A stretch of 64,000 nt of DNA from Aurantiacibacter poecillastricola (GTDB lineage Bacteria > Pseudomonadota > Alphaproteobacteria > Sphingomonadales > Sphingomonadaceae): assembly GCF_030730945.1 (NCBI RefSeq), contig NZ_JAVAMS010000001.1, positions 744,001 to 808,000 on the forward strand, read 5' to 3'. Under the pieces are notes generated by a model that was given only the letters and a program-made list of their open reading frames with translations, searched no databases and was not told the DNA's origin. Position numbers and translations under genes: made by a program. Shown piece after piece: positions 45,352-52,917 of this stretch (its first letter is position 1; every line of letters begins with the position of its first letter).

Positions 45352-46602
45352 ATGCCGGAGCCGGGGCTGGATCGTCGCTTCAACGCGTTTATGAAGGTGG
45401 TCAGGATCGGTGATGTATCGGTCCATGCGTTGCGCCCGGAACATCGGAGCTGGTTTTTGCCGAAAGACGAGACCTTGGAGAGTATCGATGCGGCGCTTGT
45501 CCGGCTTCTGGCGGGCGACGCTTCGACATTACCGTCCGACCTGGCAGAAGCCTACAGTGTGAACTGCATTGCCGAGCGGATCGAATATCACGGCATTGCC
45601 TATTTTCTCTACCAGCAGGACATTCTGGTTCCCAAGGCGCTTCACAAGCTGATCCGCCAGACCGTGCACCTGCAGGGACTGTGGGAAATCTCCCACCGCG
45701 AGGCGCTTGCCCCGCTTTTCGGCCTGCTGCGTGCCAGGGGCGTCGAAAGCATCGTGACGAAGGGAACGGCGCTTGCCTATTCGATCTATGACGACCCGGC
45801 CATGCGGCGCCGCGGCGACACGGATCTTCTGGTGCGGCGGCGCCAACTGCAACCCGCGCGCCAGGCCCTTCGCGAAGGCGGGTGGCAGCGCCTGACAAGC
45901 AAGATCGGCCAGACGTATCAGGAGGTTTGGCGGCGCGATACCGGCATGGGCTTCACTCATGACATCGATCTGCACTGGAACGTCGTCGATTCCCCGCTGC
46001 TCCAGCAGGTGCTCGACGTCGAGGCCATGATAACTCGCCGACAGCCACTTCCCGCGCTGCACGAGCATGCCCATGCCGTCGATCCGGTACTGGGGATGTT
46101 GCAGGGCTTCATCAACCAGACGTGGCATTTCAATTTCGGCTACGAGTTCATGGGCAGGTCCATTGCCGGCGTTCGCCGCCTGATATGGGACATGGACAAT
46201 CACTTGCAGGCCCGCGCCTTCACGCCGAACCAATGGGCAGAGCTACAGGATATTGCCAGTCTGCAAGGTATGGCCCCTGTATGCCGCACCTGCCTCTATT
46301 CGGCACGTGACCGGCTGGGGACACCCTTGCCCGCACACATCACCCGGTGGCTGGACACGGCCACGCAGGAAACGCCGGTCTCACGCTACCTGTCCTGCAA
46401 GGAAACCCAGGACGCCTTCTGGATGGACCTCGCTGCCATAGAAAACCCGTGGCGCAAGGCGGCTTTTGCCATGCGCCGCCTGTTCCCCAGCCCCGACCAG
46501 CTTCGCGAACGGTATGGCGTGACCGAGGGGCGAGCGATGCCCGACCTTTATCTCAAGCGGCTTGGCAGTCTCGGGCGGCGCTTGCTGGCGAGCGGGCGAT
46601 GA
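45352..46602 (+). CDS. Nucleotidyltransferase family protein (NTP_transf_5), lasso cluster
   Basis: The 416-residue protein has the PF14907-type core: SIVTKGTALAYSIYDDPAMRRRGDTDLLVRRRQLQPARQALREGGW, where GDTDLLV carries the metal-binding acids, and later THDIDLHWNVV. Such proteins recur in lasso peptide clusters together with an HPr-kinase-like gene, as here, and may modify the peptide with a nucleotide or sugar-phosphate group; the exact reaction is not something I can assign. Start codons at TTG 45334, ATG 45352 and ATG 45391 are all possible. The stop overlaps the ABC transporter start (ATGA). Confidence 0.82.
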   Translation: MPEPGLDRRFNAFMKVVRIGDVSVHALRPEHRSWFLPKDETLESIDAALVRLLAGDASTLPSDLAEAYSVNCIAERIEYHGIAYFLYQQDILVPKALHKLIRQTVHLQGLWEISHREALAPLFGLLRARGVESIVTKGTALAYSIYDDPAMRRRGDTDLLVRRRQLQPARQALREGGWQRLTSKIGQTYQEVWRRDTGMGFTHDIDLHWNVVDSPLLQQVLDVEAMITRRQPLPALHEHAHAVDPVLGMLQGFINQTWHFNFGYEFMGRSIAGVRRLIWDMDNHLQARAFTPNQWAELQDIASLQGMAPVCRTCLYSARDRLGTPLPAHITRWLDTATQETPVSRYLSCKETQDAFWMDLAAIENPWRKAAFAMRRLFPSPDQLRERYGVTEGRAMPDLYLKRLGSLGRRLLASGR

Positions 46603-48260
46603 GTGTTCTGCGCTTCCTGTTCGCCCGGGCGAAGGCCTATCGCTGGCCACTGGCGCTGGTGAGCCTGCTCTCGATCCTAGGTACGCTAAGTACGCTGGCC
46701 ATTCCCTGGCTGGCAGGAAACCTGCTCGGCGGAATCGTCTCCGACCAGGAGCAGTCGCTTTACGAGGTCGCGGGCCTGCTCGTCCTCGTCGTGGTTGTGA
46801 CGGCCCTCCTTCGCGTCGCGTCCTCGCTTCAGACCATCGCGGTGTCGACACGGGTGCATGCCGACATGCGCCTTGACCTCTACGATCACCTGCAGAGGCT
46901 GCCGATGGCGTTCCATGACCGCGCGCGGCATGGCGACATTCTCGCGCTGATGACTTTCGAGGTCGCGAGGTTGAGCGACTTTCTTACGGGTACTCTGGTC
47001 TCGACGCCAGCCACGCTGCTGATGGCCGGGGGCGCGATCGTCTTCATGTTCCTGATCGATCCCACGCTAGGCCTCCTGATCGTTGCGATACTTGCGCTGT
47101 TCTTCCTGATGTCGAAGGTGGTCGGGCGGCGCCTCAGGGATATCGGCAGCGCCGCGCGGGCGGCCGAAGCGCGCGTCGTGTCCATTGCCGAACGCGACCT
47201 CGAAATGCTCGCCGCCACCAAGGCGGCCGGTCGTGAAGAGCGGCAAAGCGGCGCCTACGGCGAGCTGGTGGAGGCAGCGCGCATGCAGATCGTGGCGCAA
47301 ATGCGCATCTTTGCCGTCCTCGGGCCGGTTGCGGGATTGATCGCGGCGTTGGCAGCCGTGCTCATTCTCGTCACGATCGGCAGCGACGTTGGCGAAAGCC
47401 GCGATCCCGAAGAGCTGTTCAGCTTCCTCTTCTACGCCGCCCTGCTCACTCGGCCTATAGGCGCGCTTGCCGATGTCTATGGGAAATACCAGTCCGCAAT
47501 CGGCACTTTCGCCCGGCTTCGCGAAATCCTCGAGGAGCCGCAGGAGGAAGGGTACCGGGCCGGCGATGCCGTTCTCACCTGCGAGGGTGGCATTACCTTC
47601 GACGCAGTGGGCTTCGCCTACAACCAGCGCGAAATGGTGCTGAAGGACGCGAGCTGCGTGATCCGTCCCGGCCAAACCGTTGCGCTTACCGGCAAGAACG
47701 GTGCAGGCAAGACGACGATCGGCAAGCTTCTGCTGCGCTTCTACGATCCCCAGGCTGGCATGATCCGGATCGACGGAAGCGACATTCGCGATTTGCAGAT
47801 CCAGCATCTGCGGCGCCTGATCGGCTATGTCCCGCAGATGCCCGCGCTCTTTAACGGGACGGTGCGGGAGAACATACTGTTCGGAACGCCCGACGCTTCT
47901 CAGGAAGCGCTCGAGGCTGCCTGTCAACTTGCCCAGGCCAGCTCTTTCATCGCCTCGTTGACCGATGGTTTCGAAACCGAGATCGGTGACCACGGGGTTC
48001 GCCTGTCGGGCGGACAGCGGCAGCGCATCGCGCTCGCCAGGGCCCTGCTGCAAGACCCTCCCATCCTGCTACTGGACGAAGCGACCTCGATGTATGACCG
48101 CGACGGGGAGGTCGCATTCATCGAGGCCTGCAAGACGGCGCTGGCGGACCGTACGGTGCTGCTGATCACGCATCGGCGGGCCAGCCTTGCGCTGGCGGAC
48201 CGTGTGCTGAAAGTGGAAAACGCGCGCATCACCGAGATCGCCGCCCCGGACGCGCGTTGA
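46599..48260 (+). CDS. ABC transporter, permease and ATPase fused, lasso peptide exporter
   Basis: The 553-residue protein has six membrane helices in its first 310 residues and an ATPase domain: Walker A LTGKNGAGKTTIGKLL, LSGGQRQRIALARALL, Walker B PILLLDEATSMYD and the LLITHR switch. The D-loop reads SMYD instead of SALD. In this setting it is the likely exporter (D protein) giving peptide release and self-immunity. It converges with the PqqD-like gene with one base between stop codons. Confidence 0.9.
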   Translation: MSVLRFLFARAKAYRWPLALVSLLSILGTLSTLAIPWLAGNLLGGIVSDQEQSLYEVAGLLVLVVVVTALLRVASSLQTIAVSTRVHADMRLDLYDHLQRLPMAFHDRARHGDILALMTFEVARLSDFLTGTLVSTPATLLMAGGAIVFMFLIDPTLGLLIVAILALFFLMSKVVGRRLRDIGSAARAAEARVVSIAERDLEMLAATKAAGREERQSGAYGELVEAARMQIVAQMRIFAVLGPVAGLIAALAAVLILVTIGSDVGESRDPEELFSFLFYAALLTRPIGALADVYGKYQSAIGTFARLREILEEPQEEGYRAGDAVLTCEGGITFDAVGFAYNQREMVLKDASCVIRPGQTVALTGKNGAGKTTIGKLLLRFYDPQAGMIRIDGSDIRDLQIQHLRRLIGYVPQMPALFNGTVRENILFGTPDASQEALEAACQLAQASSFIASLTDGFETEIGDHGVRLSGGQRQRIALARALLQDPPILLLDEATSMYDRDGEVAFIEACKTALADRTVLLITHRRASLALADRVLKVENARITEIAAPDAR

Positions 48261-48261
48261 T

Positions 48262-48555
48262 CTAGGGGGCAGCGCGCTCGCCTTGCAGGAGCAGGCCGCG
48301 CTCCACCATTTCACTGGCAAGGTCCAGGACATCGGCGTGCAACTGCTCCGCCGATACCTCGAACTCCTCAAGCAACACTTTGCAGGCCTGATTAAGCGTG
48401 CCGCCCTGTCGATCGAGGATCTCCCAAAGGCGCCCGCCCACCTCGTTGATACCGAAATAGGTTCCGCTCTCGAGGTCGAGAAGGATGAAATCGCCACTTA
48501 CCTGACGCGAGACAACGTCGGTGGAGGCGACGAGTGTATCATCCAGCTTTACCAT
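48262..48555 (-). CDS. PqqD-like lasso peptide B1 protein (leader-binding)
   Basis: The 97-residue protein is a RiPP recognition element. It starts MVKLDDTLVASTDVVSRQVSGDFILLDLESGTYFGINEVGGRLWEILD, the PqqD/B1 pattern of three strands and helix. It should bind the leader peptide motif of the precursor at 49605 and present it to the B2 protease. ATG 48555 follows the kinase stop by one base (TGAAATG) and has an AGGTGA site; an in-frame ATG at 48579 would overlap the kinase. It is the last gene of the minus-strand half of the cluster. Confidence 0.9.
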   Translation of the reverse strand: MVKLDDTLVASTDVVSRQVSGDFILLDLESGTYFGINEVGGRLWEILDRQGGTLNQACKVLLEEFEVSAEQLHADVLDLASEMVERGLLLQGERAAP

Positions 48556-48556
48556 T

Positions 48557-49399
48557 TCAGTCACCTGTCCCGAAACCATCTTCCAGTGCCTTTACCACGG
48601 CCGGGAGGTGATCGTAGCGGCGGGGATAGTCAACCTCGAAGCAGGGCACGGCCTCAGCCAGGGTCACAAGCCGGTCGAAATGCTCCCTCAGCCTCGGCTT
48701 GTCGTTCACGTCGAGCAGGAACGATTGCTGCAGGAATTGCGAAGCGGCGGCAAGCGGGCTCAGCCGTCGCTGCATGAAACCATCGCTCTCACCCGGTCCG
48801 AGAAGGCAGATGGCGCCCAGAGGGGCGGCATTGCCGGCATGGGGAACAAACTCATCGCTGGCGACATCGAACTTTCCGTTCGCTCGATCGCCCTCCGGTC
48901 TTCGCCCGAGAACAATCGCTGCGCTGTCCTCGAACAGGCGGAGGACCTTGGAATGAGGCTGGACGAGATAGGCCTGCCCGCCGCGTTCCACTTCCAACAC
49001 GTCTTCAGTCAGAAACGGATGCCCGGCGCGGGCGAGCGCGCCTGTCAGCGTGGTCTTGCCGCGGCGGGATGATCCCATGAAGGCGACGGCGCGACCGCCG
49101 ATTTGATTGGCGCTACCGTGCAGACGAATCGAGCCGGTATGGTTTTCGATGATTGGAAGTATCTGATTGACGTATGTCGAGGCGACTTCGTTCGACGGCA
49201 CATCCGGACAGGGATAGGCCCTTGTGCGATAGGTATCGCTGTCGATTTCGAAGTCCGCGCGCCCCGGGAAACGAACGAGATAGACTGCCGGTTGGCGATA
49301 GAACTCTGCGATGACGACGCCGTCCATGATCCAGCGATCATATGCAGCCGAATCGAGTGATGACTGTTCCCGTGAGGCTTCCTGGGAGAATCGCGTCAA
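48557..49399 (-). CDS. HPr-kinase-like protein of the lasso peptide cluster
   Basis: The protein (280 residues from this start) has a P-loop AFMGSSRRGKTTLTGAL, the LHGSANQIGGRA strand before it and FLTEDVLEVE after it, the pattern of HprK-like kinases found in lasso clusters. In the paeninodin type such a kinase phosphorylates the precursor's C-terminal serine. Here the predicted peptide ends in Ile, so the target is unclear. The start is uncertain: TTG 49399 has an AGGGG site 9 bases upstream and lies just after the hairpin at 49415-49440; an ATG at 49525 would read through that hairpin and give 322 residues. The stop is followed after one base by the B1 start. Confidence 0.8.
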   Translation of the reverse strand: MTRFSQEASREQSSLDSAAYDRWIMDGVVIAEFYRQPAVYLVRFPGRADFEIDSDTYRTRAYPCPDVPSNEVASTYVNQILPIIENHTGSIRLHGSANQIGGRAVAFMGSSRRGKTTLTGALARAGHPFLTEDVLEVERGGQAYLVQPHSKVLRLFEDSAAIVLGRRPEGDRANGKFDVASDEFVPHAGNAAPLGAICLLGPGESDGFMQRRLSPLAAASQFLQQSFLLDVNDKPRLREHFDRLVTLAEAVPCFEVDYPRRYDHLPAVVKALEDGFGTGD

Positions 49400-49414
49400 G
49401 GCTGCGCGCCCCTG

Positions 49415-49440
49415 AAAAAAGTCGCCTCTATCAGGCGACT
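49415..49440 (-). terminator. Hairpin with T-run between lasso precursor and downstream genes
   Basis: On the minus strand AGTCGCCT-GATAG-AGGCGACT-TTTTTC: an eight-base perfect stem, five-base loop and six T including the last stem base. It lies about 165 bases after the precursor stop and before the kinase. Stem-loops after the precursor gene in lasso clusters are known to let the precursor be expressed above the processing enzymes; the function here is inference. Confidence 0.75.
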
Positions 49441-49604
49441 GCAGTGACCGAAAGTGCCTGCAGGTCAAGCGAATGACGAAAGCACCGCGCCACTTCCAGC
49501 AGCGCGGTGCTTCCCAGTGTTTCATTGCCCGGAGGCGATCTGCTCTGCGCGAGCTAGCAAGCCACGGCCTGCAAAAGATCGCGCCGCAGGATAAATGCGG
49601 AGAG

Positions 49605-49760
49605 CTAGATCTGCATCCGCGAATCGGTAAGGCTGCTCATGCCCAGAGCGCCATCGGCGCCCGAGCTGCGCGTCCCGCCGGTCAGGTTACGAACGCTGCC
49701 GAACGCCTGCAGGGTCGGACGAGCATATTCGCGCTTCGCTTGCGTGCTTTCGATCGTCAT
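49605..49760 (-). CDS. Lasso peptide precursor (class II, predicted Gly1-Asp8 ring)
   Basis: The 51-residue peptide starts MTIESTQAKREYARPTLQ and has the leader pattern YxxPxLxxxGxxxxLTxG: Tyr12, Pro15, Leu17, Gly21, Leu26, Thr27. By the rule that threonine is the second-last leader residue, cleavage is after Gly28, and the core is 23 residues starting GTRSSGAD and ending SSLTDSRMQI. Asp8 gives an eight-residue ring with Gly1 and a 15-residue tail. By hand, the cyclised core has a monoisotopic mass of about 2279.06 Da. A CGGAG site lies 9 bases upstream, and the start follows the cyclase stop by one base (TGAAATG). The gene is too short for simple gene calling. Confidence 0.9.
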   Translation of the reverse strand: MTIESTQAKREYARPTLQAFGSVRNLTGGTRSSGADGALGMSSLTDSRMQI

Positions 49761-49761
49761 T

Positions 49762-51663
49762 TCAACGTACTCCGTAACTTTCCGAGGGGCCTTGGTTTTG
49801 TAAGCCCAGTAAAACTGCGTATGAATATAAGCCCCATACCGGCCAAGCATGTCCAGTGTCAATTGCTGCAGTGCAGTATGTCTTAACGATGGCTTTCGCT
49901 CTATCAGCGTCGAAGGCGCCCCAAAGTTCCTCGGGAACGTCATTTTCGAAGAATTCCAGCAGTTTTCGCTTGTGTGCCCCTGAAACCACACCGAATTCGG
50001 CTTTGCTGTTCCTGTTAACCAGTTCCTCCGGCATGATCCCTCGCATCGCCTCGCGATGCGTGTATTTCGTTGTCATTCCTCGCAATCTCGTACTCTCGGG
50101 AGTCTGCGCGCAGAACTCTATGAAAGGGCGCGAGAGCATGGGATTGCGGTATTCGCAACCGTTCTGGGCGTGCTGGCGATTGAGCATGTCTGCCGAGGCC
50201 TGCCGGAACGCAAGTTTCAGCTTGTGAACCTTGTGCACTCCGCCCCCTGGCGCGTCATTCTCGGCCAGCCAGCGTTCGAAATCGCGATTGTGCCGGACCC
50301 TCGCCTCGCGATTCAGCAGGTAATAGATGTGATCCTCGTCATCCGTGTTGCCGCGTCGGAGATTGCGGAAAGCCCTGCGCAGTGGCTCGGGCGTCAATGG
50401 CACGGCGAGCGAGCGCAGCAGGTTCTTTACCGCCACCTTCCATCCGAATTCCGCGGCTTCGGCCCGCATGCCTTCGGCCAGAAGTCGGAATTCTCCCAGC
50501 TCGACCGCTTCGCGATAGCTTCTCGTGCCGCCTAACCAGGTGTCTCCGCCGTCTCCATTCATGGCAACCCGGCAGCCATCGTCTACAAGGGCCTTTTCCA
50601 GGTTCAGGGACATGGCGCCGTTGGGGTAGGTGGCGAAGTCGCGATCCCGCGCAGCCTGCCGGGCGAACCAGTCGAGATCGGGGATGAACAGGGGTACGCG
50701 GCGGATCGATCGTCCGGTGAACCTCTCGACCGCCTCGACATAAGCGAGCTCGTCCGCAGCGCTCCGCGCCGGGCCTTCCAGCGTATAGCCGCGTATCTCG
50801 CCGGCGTGCAGGCGCCCCTCGCCCAGTAATTTATGCGCCAGGCAGAAATTGGCCGAGGAATCGAGTCCGCCGCTGACTTCGATGGCCAGCGGCCTGTGCG
50901 TGCGCGAAGCTCGCCGGATGCTCTCCTCGTACACCTCGCGATAGTGTTCGACATACTCGGCATCGATACGATAACGAATGTCGAGACCGATCGGCAACTG
51001 CCAGTATTCGCCAGTCCGAAGGCCCGAGCCGTCGACCCGCATCCAGCTCGCACCCAGCAGTCGCTTGATTCCGACATAGGCCGTCTCGTCCGCACTCCCG
51101 CCCTGCCTGAGTACGACCTCCACCATGTAGTGGTGATTGACCTCCAGAGTATGCGGTAGCGCGGAAAGCACGGCCGCCATGTCGGAACCGATGACCAGCG
51201 TCTCGCCGTCATAGTGATATAAAAGCGGCCGCAGGCCCTGGTGATCACGCGCTGCGTACAGCGCCTGGGCCCTGGCATCCCATATGACGAAGGCATATTC
51301 GCCATCGATATGCGCAGGGCAATTCTCGCCCCACGTCTCGTAAGCGCGGAGGATGAGTTCGGCGTCGGACCGCGTCCGGAGGCGGCAGCCACGTTGCAGG
51401 AGATCCGTGCGCAGCTCTTCCCAATTGGACAGGTAGCCGTCCATCACGACGACGAGCGTGCCATCCTCGTTTGCAAGCGGTTGGCTCGCCAGCGACGACT
51501 CGGCCGTTGCATGCATGGCACAATGACCGAGCGCGACATTTCCCGAAACCCAGTGGTCGATCCCGTCCGGCCCCCGATAGGAGATCGCCTCGGTCATGCG
51601 GTGCAGGCATCGTTCCTCGACCGGTTTTCCGCCGGTGTGCAATATCGCCGCGATGCCGCTCAA
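49762..51663 (-). CDS. Asparagine-synthase-like lasso peptide cyclase (C protein)
   Basis: The 633-residue protein activates the ring Asp side chain as an AMP ester and forms the isopeptide bond with Gly1. It has an N-terminal class II amidotransferase-like domain (ISYRGPDGIDHWVSGNVALGHCAMHA, GYLSNWEEL, DGEYAFVIWD) and a C-terminal synthase domain with the PPi loop EVSGGLDSSANFCLA (264-270) and AMNGDGGDTWLGG. The expected catalytic Cys after the initiator is replaced: the N-terminus reads (M)SGIAAIL. So the glutaminase is probably inactive, as in several lasso cyclases. The start is TTG 51663, matching the family start; TTG 51717 would add 18 residues. The precursor gene follows after one base. 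Confidence 0.92.
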   Translation of the reverse strand: MSGIAAILHTGGKPVEERCLHRMTEAISYRGPDGIDHWVSGNVALGHCAMHATAESSLASQPLANEDGTLVVVMDGYLSNWEELRTDLLQRGCRLRTRSDAELILRAYETWGENCPAHIDGEYAFVIWDARAQALYAARDHQGLRPLLYHYDGETLVIGSDMAAVLSALPHTLEVNHHYMVEVVLRQGGSADETAYVGIKRLLGASWMRVDGSGLRTGEYWQLPIGLDIRYRIDAEYVEHYREVYEESIRRASRTHRPLAIEVSGGLDSSANFCLAHKLLGEGRLHAGEIRGYTLEGPARSAADELAYVEAVERFTGRSIRRVPLFIPDLDWFARQAARDRDFATYPNGAMSLNLEKALVDDGCRVAMNGDGGDTWLGGTRSYREAVELGEFRLLAEGMRAEAAEFGWKVAVKNLLRSLAVPLTPEPLRRAFRNLRRGNTDDEDHIYYLLNREARVRHNRDFERWLAENDAPGGGVHKVHKLKLAFRQASADMLNRQHAQNGCEYRNPMLSRPFIEFCAQTPESTRLRGMTTKYTHREAMRGIMPEELVNRNSKAEFGVVSGAHKRKLLEFFENDVPEELWGAFDADRAKAIVKTYCTAAIDTGHAWPVWGLYSYAVLLGLQNQGPSESYGVR

Positions 51664-51860
51664 GCTTGCGCCGCTTCCCGCACGCTGCCTGGAGCGGAGA
51701 CATCGCCTGGCCGACAAAGGGCCCGGTCAGGGAGTTTGGGGACAGCGACAAGCATGACGGTCCTGCGATAGTGGGATTAGTCCCTCCTGCAAACCCGCCT
51801 CTGCCATGGAGCGTAGAATGCAGCTTGGTCCTTCAGCCCAAAGACGGTACCTGCGCATTG

Positions 51861-52430
51861 ATGAACAACAGGATCCTGGAAACGAACGCCCGGTCCACGT
51901 TCGTGGATGAAGGGCCGGATGCTGCCGCTGGGCCTTCCGTAGCGGCTGCGCGCTATGCCGCAGCGCATGCAGGTCGGCGGAACAGGATCGGCCTTCTCCT
52001 GCCAGCCCTGCGAGCACTAGTCGAGCTAGGCGCAGCACGGCTTCGCCATTCCCGTTTTCACGTGCGCGATATCGAACGGCTCAATCGCGACGCTGCAGCA
52101 AGGGGCCGGTCGGCGATGGAGGCGGCGCCGAAGGACTTCGATATTGCAGCGCGAATCGCCTATGTGATTCCCCGCGTGGCACGTCGCCTCCCTTTCCGCT
52201 CCGACTGCGTACCCCAGGCAATGGCGGGCCAGCGGTGGTTATTGTCCAAGGGGATAGCCAGCACGATCGTGATCGGCGTCGATTTGCCTGGAGACAAGAT
52301 TTTCAATGCGCATGCATGGTTGCAATATGGCGGCTCGGCGATCATCGGGGGCAACGTAACGCGTTTCAGCCCGCTTTTCGGAACGGACGACGACGAACGG
52401 CGTAGAATACGCGAAGTCCGCGAACCTTAA
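51861..52430 (+). CDS. Lasso peptide B2 protein, transglutaminase-like leader peptidase
   Basis: The 189-residue protein is the cysteine protease that removes the leader. The C-terminal half matches lasso B2 proteins: ARRLPFRSDCVPQAMAGQRWLLSKGI with Cys116, and FNAHAWLQYGGSAIIGG with His151; an acidic partner is likely but not certain (DDDE at 176-179 or a residue between). It is separated from B1, a split common in proteobacterial clusters. It is divergent from the cyclase gene, with about 200 bases between the starts. A clear ribosome site is not visible before ATG 51861; TTG 51858 is adjacent. Confidence 0.9.
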   Translation: MNNRILETNARSTFVDEGPDAAAGPSVAAARYAAAHAGRRNRIGLLLPALRALVELGAARLRHSRFHVRDIERLNRDAAARGRSAMEAAPKDFDIAARIAYVIPRVARRLPFRSDCVPQAMAGQRWLLSKGIASTIVIGVDLPGDKIFNAHAWLQYGGSAIIGGNVTRFSPLFGTDDDERRRIREVREP

Positions 52431-52530
52431 TTCGAATTAGGTATTTTTCCGAGATTGCCGTTGCATAACATTGTGCGCTGCGGTATCGCATAATTTGAAT
52501 GAACAGATACGGCCAACAGGAGCCAGCATC

Positions 52531-52809
52531 ATGATCAAGAACATTATCGCCGCAACGGCGGCTGCCACGCTCTCGCTCGCTCCCATTGCCGCGCAGGCGA
52601 ATACGCGCGCTGCCGATGCGGGTGTCGCCATCACCTCCGTCGACCGGGCTTCTGCATCGGTTTCCGAATCGGAAGAAGCGGGTATCGGTATTCCCCTCGG
52701 TCTCATCGTTCTGATCTTCGGCGGTGCCGCGGCTGCGGTCATCGCGATCATCGAAGACAACGAGGGTGACGTGATCGATCCGGAGCCGCCGGTTTCGCCC
52801 GGCGTCTGA
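52531..52809 (+). CDS. Small exported protein with one membrane helix, function unknown
   Basis: The 92-residue protein begins with a signal peptide (MIKNIIAATAAATLSLAPIAAQANT), has a short Ser/Ala/Glu-rich linker, one membrane helix (IGIPLGLIVLIFGGAAAAVIAII) and an acidic, proline-rich tail DPEPPVSPGV. An AGGAGCC site precedes the ATG. I do not recognise a family beyond similar small proteins in sphingomonads. It has its own terminator. It lies between the lasso B2 gene and the second O-antigen ligase-like gene. Confidence 0.7.
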   Translation: MIKNIIAATAAATLSLAPIAAQANTRAADAGVAITSVDRASASVSESEEAGIGIPLGLIVLIFGGAAAAVIAIIEDNEGDVIDPEPPVSPGV

Positions 52810-52833
52810 TTGCCTGCATCGACTGACTGAATT

Positions 52834-52862
52834 GACCGCCCGCGCTTTGCGGGCGGTCTTGT
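52834..52862 (+). terminator. Rho-independent terminator
   Basis: GACCGCCCGC-GCTTT-GCGGGCGGTC, a ten-base perfect stem, followed by TTGTATT. The T-run is short. It ends the small exported protein gene. Confidence 0.8.
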
Positions 52863-52917
52863 ATTCGGCGACTGTATCGAGTTCAGTCGTCTGCATGGTG
52901 TATGACTGGTATCGCCG

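Noticed and set aside
51664..51860. A possible second lasso precursor between the cyclase and B2 genes.
   Set aside because: No short frame in either direction has the YxxPxLxxxG leader pattern or a Gly/Ala core with Asp or Glu at position 7-9.
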